In this document: in pieces, positions 34,321 through 46,157 of the stretch
Layout of the letters: each line of letters opens with the position of its first letter
Position numbering within the stretch: position 1 is the stretch's first letter
Source: Hyperoodon ampullatus
Taxonomy: Eukaryota > Chordata > Mammalia > Artiodactyla > Ziphiidae
Reading direction: 5' to 3'
NCBI GenBank assembly: GCA_949752795.1
Contig: OX457074.1
Location: 32,721,980 to 32,785,979, forward strand
Length of the DNA: 64,000 nucleotides
Position numbers and translations under genes: made by a program
The notes under the pieces: generated by a model
The model's database searches: none
Seen by the model: the letters and a program-made list of their open reading frames with translations, nothing else
Told to the model about the DNA's origin: nothing

Positions 34321-36404
34321 TCCAGCTTGTTTAGAGGCTGGTTTATCGGGCGATAACTGTTTCTGTTTTCAGTAAATGTGTAATAATGAACGTTTGGTTT
34401 TGTTATTAAAAAAACAAAACACTCAAAGCAGGTGAGAGCTTTCTTTTCCTCTGGAAACACCTTGTTTCTTAGTGCCTGCGGTTTCTCTGGAGCCATCCTG
34501 GGGCCTGAACCCCAACTCTTCCCCTTGGTGGCCGGACCTCTTCACGTTCCTAGAGGCTTCCCTGGGATTCCTGTGGACCCTGCTTCTCTATCCCACATTA
34601 ATTCAGTCAGTCTCAGGACTGTGGACAGAGTGCTTTAAACCCTTCTTTCCTCCATTACACCCCAAATATCTATCCATCTTACGTGTTCACTTTTCTTTCT
34701 GTTCTGGGATGCACTCAGGAGTTGGAAGCAGGGCAGTTCCTCCCAGTGAGCCAGATGAGGGCATGGTTGCTGAAACCAGAAGCAGACGTGTGTCCTTGGA
34801 GCAAAGGGACCGACTCTGCACGTCCCTGCTGACGTCCACTGGGGTCTGGGGGACAACATTCGTGCACTGGAGGCCTCATCCAGGCACAGCCCAGGAGCCC
34901 CACGGCCTCCTGTGCCACAGCACCCTCCAGTGGGCCCGGACATTGACCCATTTGGTCTGGGAAGGAGCATGACAGCCCGCAGATGCCCACTGAGTGCCTG
35001 CTGTGGGCCAGGCATCGCTCTGGGCACCATGATAAGACAGAGTCTCTGACCTCCTGGGGCTTCCAGTGTATGGGGGGTACAAAATGAATGAGCCGAGCAA
35101 GTTCAGGCATCGATAAGTGTGCTGAAGGCAACAAAAGAATATTCCACTGTAGTATGACAGCGTGGTCAGAGAAGGCCTCTCTGAGGAGCGGACTCCCAAG
35201 TTGACACCTGAATGATGAGAAAAGAAGGAAGAGCAGTCCAAGCAGAAGGACGAGCACCAGCCCGAGACCAGCACGGGCCTGGCGAGTCTGGGAGACGGAA
35301 GGCAGGCCGTCACGGTGGGATTGAAGTGACTGAGGGGCGGATCACGGGGGCAGAGTGGCAAGGGAGGCCACGGCAAGGACTCTGGATCTTCTTTGGGAAC
35401 AACAAGAAGCAGAGGAGTGACACGCAGTGAGTGAGCTGCTAGATTCTCCAGCAGTGGAACGTGCCCGGTCTACACTGCACTGTGCTCAGCTTGGAGCCGG
35501 GAGGCCCGAACGCAGAAGAAGCATCAGAAGAGCCATCTTCTACCCAGCTAGGGAATCCAACAATGGTGAGATGAGGAGGCCTCCTGACAAACGGCAAAAC
35601 CTCCGAGCCTTGGCAGCCCATGTGGGTATAGGGCTGCACGGGAGCGTGTGTCTGAGCAGGAGGTTTGGCATCCTGGTGAATCCAACTCCAGGGTCTGCCC
35701 AGGGAGAACTCGCCCACCCTTGCCAGCTGGGGCTGAGCACATCCTTTACGTCACCCGCACTTCTTATAAGCGCCTCTGTACAGTGTTTCTCACACAGCAT
35801 GAGTTATTTATCGACATGTTTTCTATTCCACTGGATGATGAACACTTCAGGACAGACACGGAGCTGTTCAGCTCTGCCGTGTGCTGGGGGCGCAGATGAC
35901 TGGCCTGGTGAGATATGTGGGTGGGGTGCAAGTGAGGACAACCCTGAGTACCTAAGGACATTTATTTGGGTTTACTCCAGGACCAGTTCTTTGCTGCCAC
36001 ATCTTTGGCCAAGACTGTTCTTGAGACATAGTAGTGATGGTGGATTGACCAGAGGGCATGTGGCCTCTATCTGTCCAGATATGTTTTCCCTGAAAAACAT
36101 CTGAGATTTTGGACAACTGGGCTGGACCCTCGCTGAACAGCTGGGCACAAGTCTGTATCAAGGGCCAGCATAGGGTGTAGCCGTAGTGAAATTCTTTTCT
36201 TCTTTCCAGTTTATATATAATTGACAAGTAACATTATGTAAGTACAAGATATATAGCGTGATGATTTAGGATGATTAAATTATGATGATTTAGGAGCTAA
36301 TCTCTTAGCAACTTTCAAGTGTACAATACAGTATTAACTATAGTCACCACGCTCTACATTAGATTCCCAGAAGTTATTCATCTTATTGTACTGAAACTGT
36401 TGTG
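34321..36404. other. Mostly unique sequence with L2-like stretch
   Basis: Overlapping open frames on both strands at 34470-36100 lack domain or codon bias. 35000-35380 resembles an L2 3' region. No exon is called. Confidence 0.45.
35000..35380 (+). repeat. L2-like fragment
   Basis: 'tctctgacctcctggggctt' through 'gagcagtccaagcagaagga' follows the L2 3' pattern with heavy divergence. Confidence 0.5.
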
Positions 36405-36530
36405 TTTTTTTTTTTTTTTTTGGCTGCACCTTGCGGCATGTGAGATCTTAGTTCCCCAACCAGGTATCAAACCCGCACCCCTTGCATTGGAAGTGTGGAG
36501 TTTTAATCACTGGACCACCAGGGAAGTCCC
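36405..36530 (-). repeat. SINE, form C, reversed
   Basis: T-run, then body ending CACTGGACCACCAGGGAAGT. Confidence 0.88.
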
Positions 36531-36799
36531 TGTAGTAAAATTCTTGATTCTCTCTCCCGGAGGGATTCAATGGAAGGTTTTATCCATTCATCACAGGGCA
36601 TACTCTTCGTTAGAACCTATAGAAGACATTTTTCACAGGAAACGTGCTGTTTCTCTTGAATCAATTTGTCTGTGTCTTAGGGACAGTGTGATAAATGCCT
36701 AATCATGTTTCCTCTTTGCTTTGGCCACTACTAGGTAGTTTAGCAGTAAATCTGCAGACTATTTCTAATAACCCTAAAGGACCACTGGAGAAAATCAGC

Positions 36800-37015
36800 C
36801 TCAGTTTTAAGACTTTGGAGTCAGGCAACCTGGGTTGAAATCTCACTTCTGCCACCTCTTAGTTGTGTGACTGTGGGCCACTTATCTTTTTTCTTCCCAA
36901 GTATTCATAAAATGGGTATAATCACATTATTTACTTTGGGAAGTTATTTTGGTGTAAAGATTAAAGGATACAATGCTAAGCATAGGGCCTGGCACAACAA
37001 TCAGCATAAATGTAA
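36800..37015 (+). repeat. MIR
   Basis: 'caacctgggttgaaatctca', 'tagttgtgtgactgtgggcc' and 'tgctaagcatagggcctggc' are the MIR core and 3' part. Confidence 0.75.
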
Positions 37016-37090
37016 TCATTTCACTTTAACATAAGCAGTTCTGTGTGGTCATATTCTTCTTACCTTTAGTATTTTCTGGTCCCTAAGAAA

Positions 37091-37119
37091 GACACACACA
37101 CACACACACACACACACAC
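37091..37119. repeat. (CA)n microsatellite
   Basis: An uninterrupted run of about 14 dinucleotides. Confidence 0.97.
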
Positions 37120-37159
37120 GACTTCTACTTCAGAATTGCATAAACTGATTACTGTTATT

Positions 37160-37381
37160 ATTATTTATTTTATTTTATGTTTTTATTTTTCGGTACGCGG
37201 GCCTCTCACTGTTGTGGCCTCTCCCGTTGCGGAGCACAGGCTCCGGACGCGCAGGCTCAGCGGCCATGGCTCACGGGCCCAGCCGCTCCGCGGCATGTGG
37301 GATCTTCCCGGACCGGGGCATGAACCCGTGTCCCCTGCATCGGCAGGTGGACTCTCAACCACTGCGCCACCAGGGAAGCCC
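37160..37381 (-). repeat. SINE, form A, reversed
   Basis: Body from 37190 (CGGTACGCGGGCC) to AGGGAAGCCC, with a TATTTTAT-rich tail. Confidence 0.9.
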
Positions 37382-37589
37382 AGCACCCACTATTTCTTCA
37401 TCGCACCATGCCTTCTCACTTTTCATCTGCTCCCCTCTCTCTGGACAATTCTTCCTCCTCCTGTGACTGGGCTTCTAAATAATACCTTAGTCGTAACGTT
37501 CAGGTGTTTCTGCTACCCTCTTCCAGGCAGCTGGACTGCTCCTTCCTCCTCGGTGCCCCCAGAGAAGTCCACGGACTTCTCCTTGTTTA

Positions 37590-37990
37590 TACAGTTAACG
37601 TTTACTGAGTGCCTCCTATGTGCCAGAAACTGTTCGAAGCACTCTCCCCGTAGAAACTAACCTTGCAAGGCAGGTTCCTTCCACCCGCAAAAAGTCTATG
37701 AGCTATGTATTATTACTATCCCCACCATATGGATGAAGAAACTGAGGCCCAGAGAAGTTAAGTAGTTCACCCACAGTCACACAATGAGCAAATGGTAGAG
37801 TCAGGATCTCAACCCAGGCCAGTCTGTACTTTAACCACTAAGCCCTTTTTGCCTTTTAAGATTGATAATGGTAGCTAGCATTTATCAAGCACCCCATACA
37901 TGCTGAGCTTTCTTCTCAGCCCTTTATATGAATTAACTCACTGAATCCTCCAACAACTCTTTAAGGTAACTACTCTCAGCATCACAACGA
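37590..37990 (+). repeat. Two MIR copies in tandem
   Basis: The first (37590-37855) has 'gatgaagaaactgaggccca' and 'gtcacacaatgagcaaatgg'. A second MIR 5' part (37862-37990) has 'gtagctagcatttatcaagc'. Confidence 0.75.
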
Positions 37991-38920
37991 CCCCTTATTG
38001 GTGCTGAGACCATGACCCCCTTGGGTGGGGTGCATGTCCTACCCTAGTCAGCAACCCCAAGGCCTCCCATGCCCAGAAGTTGCTGGACCCATGTCTACTG
38101 AATGAGTGAATAAACCAATACACCTAGTCTTTCTCTTGGCTCACATTCAAACTTCAAGAGTCCACGGTGTCCAGACACAGTTGCCTGGAGGAGATTACGA
38201 TAATAGATTAGAAATCTGTTGCTATAAATACACAGCAATGAGAAATGACTGATATGAAGGCTGACTTAATATGTATGTCTGCTGCATTTTGAATGTGAGA
38301 TAAGGAAATTCCTTTATGTATCAGAGACTGTAGTAAGTATCACAAGATGTACTAGTCAACCCTATGACAGCAAAATAGGGGCAAAGGGCTGCTTTCAAAA
38401 CAGATCCCATAATAAATCTCATCTATGTTTAAATGTGACACAGCCAACAAAAATAACACATCAACTTAAAAAACCATCTGTGTCTTTTGTCTAGCTATTC
38501 CGTTCTTTCACTTGACAGCAAATATTAAACACAATAAATAAAAGTTTAAAATGTCACTTAAATCCTAGAATCAGTCTGGACCCTGAAAAACAAATTGGGA
38601 AACAGTCTATGGTAATCAGAAAAAGAAATGAAGAATAACTCCTTGAAGTCTAAGGAAATGGTGTTAAGATTAATTTATTTATCCAAGGATATAATAGCAA
38701 CTATTGCCTAGTTATTTCTGGATACCTAATACAATTTTCTAACAGATTGAGAAATTGATACACTAAGCCTCAGTTTTTTGGTTCATTGACTAAGTTTGAG
38801 AATTCCCTAGAAAGGTATTGGGAAAAAAAGAAAATACCAGTCTTTCCAAGGGCAGCTCCCTTTTTTCCTTGGCAAAGGAAACCAAGCAAAAAGGCAAAGA
38901 GAAAGGTGTGGAAATGATAT
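37991..38920. other. Unique AT-rich sequence
   Basis: No gene or clear repeat is recognised. Confidence 0.4.
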
Positions 38921-38924
38921 TTTC

Positions 38925-39345
38925 TCAGCACCAAGTGCCCAGCGATTTGCCTAGATTTAAGACTCACCACAATCTGACAAGCTAGGAAGACACCTAGTCC
39001 ACAATTTTTCTTTACAGATAGGGAAGTTAAAGGTTAAGAGTGGTGAGGGCCTTCCCTGGTGGTCCAGTGGCTAAGACTCTGTGATCCCAATGCAGGGGGT
39101 CCAGGTTCAATCCCTGGTCAGGGAACTAGACCCCACATGCATGCCGCAACTAAGATCCTGAGTGCCTCAACTAAGACCCGGTGCAGCCAAATAAATAAAT
39201 AAATATTTTTTTCAAAAAGTGGCAAGTAAAACACACATAGTCATAGGACTGGTGTGAAATCAAGCTGGGAATCTGACACAGTCGTATTTGATTCCAAATC
39301 TCATGCTCTTATTGCTGCAGCACACTGCCTTAGGTTCCTAAAAGG
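38925..39345 (+). repeat. MIR, split by SINE
   Basis: 'ctttacagatagggaagtta' on one side and 'atcaagctgggaatctgaca' on the other are consecutive MIR parts. Confidence 0.6.
39047..39213 (+). repeat. SINE, form C-like
   Basis: Head GGGCCTTCCCTGGTGGTCCA and an (AAAT)n tail. Flanks AAGAGTGGTGAG and AAAAGTGGCAAG. Confidence 0.88.
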
Positions 39346-39396
39346 ATTTACTGACAAATCTGACATAATTACCAAATTTTTAAATTAAATCACCAG

Positions 39397-39879
39397 TTAT
39401 TTGTAGTGAGGTGGATGGACCTAGAGTCTGTCGTACAGAGTGAAGTATGTCAGAAAGAAAAACAAATACCATATACTAACATATATATATGGAATCTAAA
39501 AAAAAAGAAAATGGTTCTGATGAACATAGGGGCAGGACAGGAATAAAGACGCAGACGTAGAGAATGGACTTGAGGACACGGGGAGGGGGAAGGGTAAGCT
39601 GGGACGAAGTGAGAGAGTAGCACTGACATATATACACTACCAAATGTAAAATAGATAGCTAGTGGGAAGCAGCCACATAGCACAGGGAGATCAGCTCGGT
39701 GCTTTGTGACCACCTAGAGGGGTGGGATAGGGAGGGTGGGAGGGAGGGAGATGCAAGAGGGAGGGGATATGGGGATATATGTATAGGTAGAGCTGATTCA
39801 CTTTGTTTATACAGCAGAAACTAACACACCATTGTAAAGCAATTATACTCCAATAAAGATGTTAAATAAATAAATAAAT
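39397..39879 (+). mobile_element. 5'-truncated L1 3' end
   Basis: Duplication AAATCACCAG at 39387-39396 and 39880-39889. It ends AATAAAGATGTTAAATAAATA. Confidence 0.9.
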
Positions 39880-39888
39880 AAATCACCA

Positions 39889-40210
39889 GGGGCTTCTCTG
39901 GTGGTGCAGTGGTTAAGAATCTGCCTGCCGATGCAGGGGACACAAGTTCGAGCCCTGGTCCGGGAAGATCCCACATGTCACGGAGCAACTAAGCCCGTGT
40001 GCCACAACTACCGAGCCTATGTGCCACAACTACTGAAGCCCTCGCACCTAGAGCCAGTGCTCTGCAACAAGAGAAGCCACTGCAATGAGAAGCCCACACA
40101 CCCCAACGAAGAGTAGCCCCCGTTCGCCACAACTAGAGAAAGCCCGCACACAGCAACGAAGACCAAACACAGCCAAAAATTTTAAAAATAAATTTAAAAA
40201 TAAATAAATA
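39889..40210 (+). repeat. SINE, form B
   Basis: Duplication AATAAATCACCA at 39877-39888 and 40211-40222, re-using the target of the adjacent L1. Confidence 0.9.
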
Positions 40211-40529
40211 AATAAATCACCAAACACTGCAAAGGCAATTTGTTTGTAGGAGCTAACCCAACATTCCTTTGCATCCTCACACCCTCCATCAGCAGCTACA
40301 AGTCACCTTTCACTGCCTCATACAGGTTTTCCCAAGAGGTTCCTTCGAGCCTCACACCAACGGACCTCTTGTGGCCAAATCTACCAGATGTCAGACCTGC
40401 CTCAGGGGTGTCTCCCTCCCTATAGTCAAAACCCATCTGAAAACAAATAGGTTCATATTTATAAAGTAAACTGAAGGGGACTTTGTAAATCTTGTTTTCT
40501 AAAAAAAGTCTTCCCATCAGGTTAGCAAA

Positions 40530-41162
40530 ATTTTAAGTGTCTGCCAATCCTAAGTGCTGCTGAAGATACAGAACTGTGGGAACTGTCCTACACTGCTGGA
40601 GGGAGTGCAAGTTAGAACAATCACTTGGAGAGCACTTTGGCAAAGTTTAGTAGAGTTTAAGATACATCCCACAATCCTATTCCTAGGTATATTTCCTAGA
40701 GACATTTTCACACATCCATACAAGAATATACATGAATGCTTTCATTGTTGGTGAGAATGTAAAATGATGCAGCTGCTATGGAAAACAGTATGGTAGTTTC
40801 TCAAACAATTAAAAACAGAATTACCATGAGATCCAGCAATTGCACTTCTGGGTAAATACCCAAAAGATTTGAAAGCAGGGCCCCTCAAACAGATATTTGT
40901 ACACCATGTTCATAGCAGCATTATTCACAACAGCCAAAAGATAGAAACAACCCAAGATCCATCAACAGATGAATGGATAAACAAAATGTGGTACAGGGAC
41001 TTCCCTGGTGGTCCAGTGGGTAAGACTCCATGCTCGAAGGGAGCCCAGGTTCGATCCCTGTCGGGGAACTAGATCCCACATGCATGCCACAACTAAGAGT
41101 TTGCACACCACTACTAAAAAAAAAAAAGATCCCATACGCCACAATGCCTGGCACAGCCTAGA

Positions 41163-41197
<35 letters not shown>

Positions 41198-41640
41198 ATA
41201 TATATATATATATTTTAATGTGGTACATACATAGAATGGAATATTACTCAACTTTTAAAAGGAAGGAAATTCTGACATATGCTACAGCATGATGAACCTC
41301 GAGGACATTATGCTAAGTGAAATAATCCCGACACAGAAGAACAAATACTGTATGATTCCAGTTATATGCGGTACCTAGAGTAGGCAAATTCATAGGAACA
41401 GAAGGTAGAATGGTGGTTGCTAGGGACCAGGGGCAGGAGGGAATGGGGAGTTATTGGTTACTAGGTACAGTTTCAGTTTTGCAAGATGAAAAGAGTTCTG
41501 GAGATGGATGGTGGTGATGGCTGTTCAATAATGTGAATGTACTTAATGAACTGTGTACATAAAATGGTTAAGATGGAAATTTTATGTGTCTTTTACCACA
41601 ATTCTTAAAAATAAATAAATGTAAAATAAAATTTTAAAAT
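40530..41640 (+). repeat. Old L1 fragments, split by SINE
   Basis: At least two overlapping ORF2-end/3' UTR pieces ('atggaaaacagtatggtagt', 'ttcagttttgcaagatgaaa'). Confidence 0.7.
40996..41216 (+). repeat. SINE, form C-like, with expanded tail
   Basis: Perfect duplication AATGTGGTACA at 40985-40995 and 41217-41227. The tail has grown into (AAAT)n and (TA)n at 41161-41214. Confidence 0.92.
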
Positions 41641-41849
41641 GCTTTTAGCAGCTTTGTTTGTAACTGTGAAAACTAGGAATACCCTAATGTTAAACTGTGA
41701 TATGTTCACATAGCAGAATACTATATAGCAGCTAAAGCAGTTGAACTAGATTTATCAACACAGCTAAATCACAAAAACAATATTAAAAAAGGGAAGTTGT
41801 AGAATGATATGTGGAGTATGACATCATTTACATAAAGTCTAAAAACAGG
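41640..41849 (+). repeat. Old L1 fragment
   Basis: 'tgatatgttcacatagcaga' with ATACTATATAGCAGC is L1-like and degraded. Confidence 0.5.
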
Positions 41850-42175
41850 TGTCATAGTCCATTCAGGCTGCTCTAACAGAATATCACAGACTGGGTGGCT
41901 TATAAACAACAGAAATGTATCCGTCACAGTTCTGGAGGCTGGGAAGGCCAACATTAAGGTGCTGGCAGATTCAGTGTCTGGTGAAGGCCCACTTCCTGTG
42001 TCCTCACATGGGGCAAAGGGGCTCTCTGGGATCTTTTATAAGGGCACTAACCCTATTTTTGAGGGCTCTGCTCTCATGGCCTAATCACTCCCAAAGGCCC
42101 CACTTCCAAATACCATCACATTGGGGATTAGGTTTCAACACATGAATTCTGGGGGGTCACAGTCAATCTATACCA
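41850..42175 (-). repeat. MaLR (MST/MLT1-type) solo LTR, reversed
   Basis: 'gactgggtggcttataaaca', 'cagttctggaggctgggaag' and 'ttggggattaggtttcaaca' in order are the reversed MaLR LTR. No internal retroviral sequence is attached. Confidence 0.85.
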
Positions 42176-42514
42176 ACATGTAATATTTACGGAAGCATAA
42201 ATTTATATTATTAGTCTTAAAAGGTTCCTGGGGTTGATAAACATCGAATTCAGCAATGTGTTACCTTCAGGAAGAGAAAGAAAAAATTGTTATTGGAAAG
42301 GGAATAGTTTAAAAAACAAACAAACAACTAACATGGATCCATACAAGTCCAGCCAACTGAGTTCTGACAAAGGTGCAAAAGTAATTCAATGGAGGAAAGA
42401 TAGTGTTTCCATGGAGAAACTGGAGGAATTGGACATCCAAAAGTTAAAAAATGAACCTCAACTTAAACCTCAAAATGAATCATAGATTTACATGTAGAAA
42501 AAACACAGGAGAAT

Positions 42515-42612
42515 GGGACTTCCCTGGCGGTCCAGTGGTTAGGACTCCACGCATAGGATCCCGCATGCCATGCCTCTCAGCCAAAACAACAACAATAACA
42601 ACAACAAACAAA
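42515..42612 (+). repeat. SINE, form C, internally deleted
   Basis: The head passes from GGACTCCACGCA straight to GGATCCCGCATGCC, losing the B-box region. The tail is (CAA)n-rich. Confidence 0.85.
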
Positions 42613-43089
42613 TCTATGCTAAAATGATAAGGAAAATAATTTAAAAAAAAAACACAGAAGAAAATCTTTGGGATCTAGGGCTGGGTGAAGAGCTCTTAGA
42701 CATGACACCAAAAGCACAATCCATTAAAGAAAGAAAAGGAACAATAAATTGGACTTCATCAAAATTTTTAAATTTTGCTCTGTGAAAGATGCTGTTAAGA
42801 GGAAAAAACAGAGAACTGGGGAACTGCAGGCCTTAGAAGGTTTACAGAGCAGATGCAAACAAGGTAGAAAGACAGCTAGACAGGCAAGAGGTTGGGACCT
42901 GAGAGTTGAATACTGGGGTTTAAGAAAGCACAGTTCAGTCAGTTTCCGGTGATGTCAAGGTTCTTTGCTTAGGTAAAATGGAGGTGATTGTGGAAGAGAT
43001 CAGGTAAGCGTTATAAGATAGGGTGTTGAGACGTCATCAAAATAACAAACTTATATTTCAAAAGACACCATCAAGAAAGTGAAAAGACA

Positions 43090-43211
43090 GGACTTCCCTA
43101 GCGGTCCAGTGGTTAAGAGTCCACGCTTCCAATGCAAGGGGCGCAGGTTCAATCCCTGGTTGAGGAACTAAGATTCCACATGCTGTGTGGCATGGCCAAA
43201 AAAAAAAAAAG
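43090..43211 (+). repeat. SINE, form C
   Basis: Flanks TGAAAAGACA and TTAAAAGACA (one change). Confidence 0.88.
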
Positions 43212-43741
43212 TTAAAAGACAACTTATAGAATGGAGGAAAATATCTGTATTTTCTTCTAAGAATTTGTGAATTTGTATCTAGAACACATAAAGAACTCTC
43301 AAAACTCAATAGTAAAAGGGCAAACAATCCAATTACAAAATGGGCAAAAGACATGAACAGACATTTCAGCAAAAACGATATCCACATGGCAAATAAGCAC
43401 ATGAAAATATGTTTAACATCATCAATCATTAGGGAAATGCAAATTAAATCTATGATGAAATATCACTACACAAGTATTAGGTAGCTAAAATAAAAAATAG
43501 TGACTATACCAAATGCTGTGAGGATGCAAAGAAACTGCATCTCCCAGACACTGGCGGTGGGAGAGTAAATAATACAGCCCCTCTGGAAAATAGCTTAGCA
43601 GTTTCTTAAAAACTTAACCATATACATACCATACAACCCAGCAATTACAGTACTGAGCATTCATCCCAGGGAAATGAAAACATACGTTCACACAAAAATG
43701 TACATGAATGATCATAGAAGCTTGTGTTAAAAAGGAAACAA

Positions 43742-43880
43742 GGGACTTCCCTAGCGGTCCACTGGTTAAGACTCCACACTTCCACTGCAGCAGGTGTGGG
43801 TTCAATCGCTGGTCAGGGAAGTGAGATCCCGCATGCTGCACAGTGTGGCCAAAAATAAAAAACAGAAAAATAAAAAATTT
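43742..43880 (+). repeat. SINE, form C
   Basis: Flanks AAAAGGAAACA and AAAAGGAGACA (43881-43891). Confidence 0.88.
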
Positions 43881-44153
43881 AAAAGGAGACAAAATGCCCC
43901 CAATGGAGTCACACGTGTTAGGCCCCAGGGCAGCAAACCAAGACTTAATACCTAACCCAACTGCAGTTCCAAGCTTCCCCGGGAATGTGACCTTTAACCA
44001 GACAACGTGGAATGTCCTAGTTAACACTGGGAGGTAATCCGTGGGTACACCCCTTCCCTTCCCCTTAGGAGGGCATCCTCGCCTAAAACAAGGTACTCTT
44101 TGTTAATTCTTTCCTTTTTTCTGCTTCCTCTCTGGCTTTAAAAACCTCTCCTT

Positions 44154-44257
44154 GGGACTTCCCTGGCAGTCCAATGGTTAAGACTCAGCACTTCCACCGC
44201 AGGGGGCACGGGTCTGATCCCTGGTCAGGGAACTAAGGTCCCCCATGCCGCGCGGCT
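44154..44257 (+). repeat. SINE, form C, tail-less
   Basis: Head GGGACTTCCCTGGCAGTCCA. The A-rich tail is lost. Confidence 0.85.
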
Positions 44258-44329
44258 ACAGAGCTCCTTTCTATTGCTAGGTGGGATGCTGCCTGATTCA
44301 CAAATTGTTGAATAAAGCCATTACTCAGT

Positions 44330-45464
44330 TGAATTTTTGTTGCTTAAGCCTTGTAATAGCCAAAAATTGGAAGCATCCCAAAAATCCATCTGTAGGTGAA
44401 TGATTAAACCAACTGTGGGACACATATACCACAGAATGCTACTCAGCAACAAAAAGGAATGAACTATGAATATATATCCAACAATTTGGATGAATTTTAG
44501 ACGAAAGCTAATGTCAAAAAGTTACACACCATACGATTCCATTTATGTAACATTCTCAAAATGACAAAATTATCCAGGTGCAGAACAGATTAATGATTGC
44601 CTGGGCTTGGGGGAAAGGGGTGGGAGAAGCTTGTGACCAACCATAAAGCGGTATCAAGAGTTTATCCTCGTGGTGATGAAAACAGCTCTGTATCTTGACC
44701 GTGGTGGGGGTGACATGAATCTACTACCCATGTGATAAAACTGCACACAACTACGCACACACACAAAAGCGCACGTAAAACTGCTGAAGTCTGAATAAAG
44801 GTCTGTGCGTTGTACCGGTGTTAATTTCTTGGTTTTGATATTGTACTACAGTTGTGTAAGATGTTACCACTGGGGGAAAATGGGTGAAGGGTACATTGAG
44901 ACTTCTCTGCTATTTTTGCGGCTTCCTGTGAATCTGTAATTATTTTAAAGTAAAAAATAAATCATTAAGGAAATGCAAATCGAAGTCACAAGGAGATACC
45001 ATCTTACACCCGTGAGGACAGCCACCATTTTTTTTTTTTTTTAAGTAACAAATGTTGTTGAGGAAGTGGAACAATCGTGGCTGTGCCTTTTTGGGTGGGC
45101 ATGTAAAATGGTGCAACCGCTGTGGAAAACAGTATGGAGGCTCCTCGAAAACTTAAAAATTTTGTCACATTAAGATCCAGCAATCCCACCTCCGAGTGTC
45201 TGTCCACAAGAACTAAAAAGCAGGGTCTTAAAAAGAGATATCTGCACACATGTATGCATCGCAGCAGTTCATTATTCATAACAGCCAAGAGGTGAAAGCA
45301 ATCCAATATATCGATAGACAGATGAATGGATAGACAAAATGTGTTCTATACACACAATGGAATACTAGTCAGCCTTAAAAAAGAAGGAAATTTTGTCACA
45401 CGCACGAATGAACCTTGAAGACATTATGTTAAGTGAAACCAGCCAATCCAAAAATGACTAATAC
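44330..45464 (+). repeat. Two old L1 fragments
   Basis: The first ends with the L1M 3' terminus ('cctgtgaatctgtaattatt', 44965). A second ORF2-end piece follows ('gcaatcccacctccgagtgt' near 45180). Confidence 0.7.
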
Positions 45465-45795
45465 TGGGACTTCCCTGGTGGTGCAGTGGTTAAGAATCCG
45501 CCTGCCAGTGCAGGGGACACGGGTTCGAGCCCTAGTCCGGGAAGATCCCACGTGCCGCGGAGCAACTAAGCCCGTGCGCCACAACTACTGAGCCTGTGCT
45601 CTAGAGCCCAGGAGCCACAGCTACTGAAGCCCGCGCACCTAGAGCCCATGCTCCGCAACAAGAGAAGCCACTGCAATGAGAAGCCCGCGCACCGCAATGA
45701 AGAGTAGCCCTCGCTTGCCGCAACCAGAGAAAGCAACAAAGACCCAACGCAGCCAAAAATAATAAACTAAATAAATTTATATATTAAAAAAAAAA
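45465..45795 (+). repeat. SINE, form B (long)
   Basis: Complete head, CACAACTACTGAGCC modules and an A-rich end. No clear duplication seen. Confidence 0.9.
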
Positions 45796-45929
45796 GCTGA
45801 AGCAAAATAGCAAAATGTTAAGATTTAATAAAGTTGGGTGGTGGTTATATGGTGTTTATTATATTACCTCCAACTTTCATATATGTATGTAATATTTCAC
45901 AGTAAAAACATTTTTGAGTACCTATTTTT

Positions 45930-46142
45930 TTTTTTTTTTTTTTTTTTTTTGCGGTACGCGGGCCTCTCACTGTTGTGGCCACTCCCGTTGCAGAGCACAG
46001 GCTCCGGACGCGCAGGCTCAGCGGCCATGGCTCACGGGCCCAGCCGCTCCGCGGCATGTGGGATCTTCCCAGACCGGGGCACGAACCCGTATCCCCTGCA
46101 TCGGCAGGCGGACTCTCAACCACTGCGCCACCAGGGAAGCCC
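45930..46142 (-). repeat. SINE, form A, reversed
   Basis: Perfect 15-bp duplication TGAGTACCTATTTTT at 45915-45929 and 46143-46157. Confidence 0.93.
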
Positions 46143-46157
46143 TGAGTACCTATTTTT

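Larger units (their letters stand above)
42180..43741 (+). repeat. Old L1 ORF2 remnant with two SINEs
   Basis: 'aattacaaaatgggcaaaag' near 43330 and 'catcaatcattagggaaatg' are L1M ORF2. Stops and gaps throughout. Confidence 0.7.

Noticed and set aside
34472..36104. Open frames of 130-225 residues
   Set aside because: They overlap on both strands, cross L2-like sequence and lack domains or splice support.
41850..42175. Endogenous retrovirus with genes
   Set aside because: Only a MaLR-type solo LTR is present; no gag, pol or env sequence flanks it.
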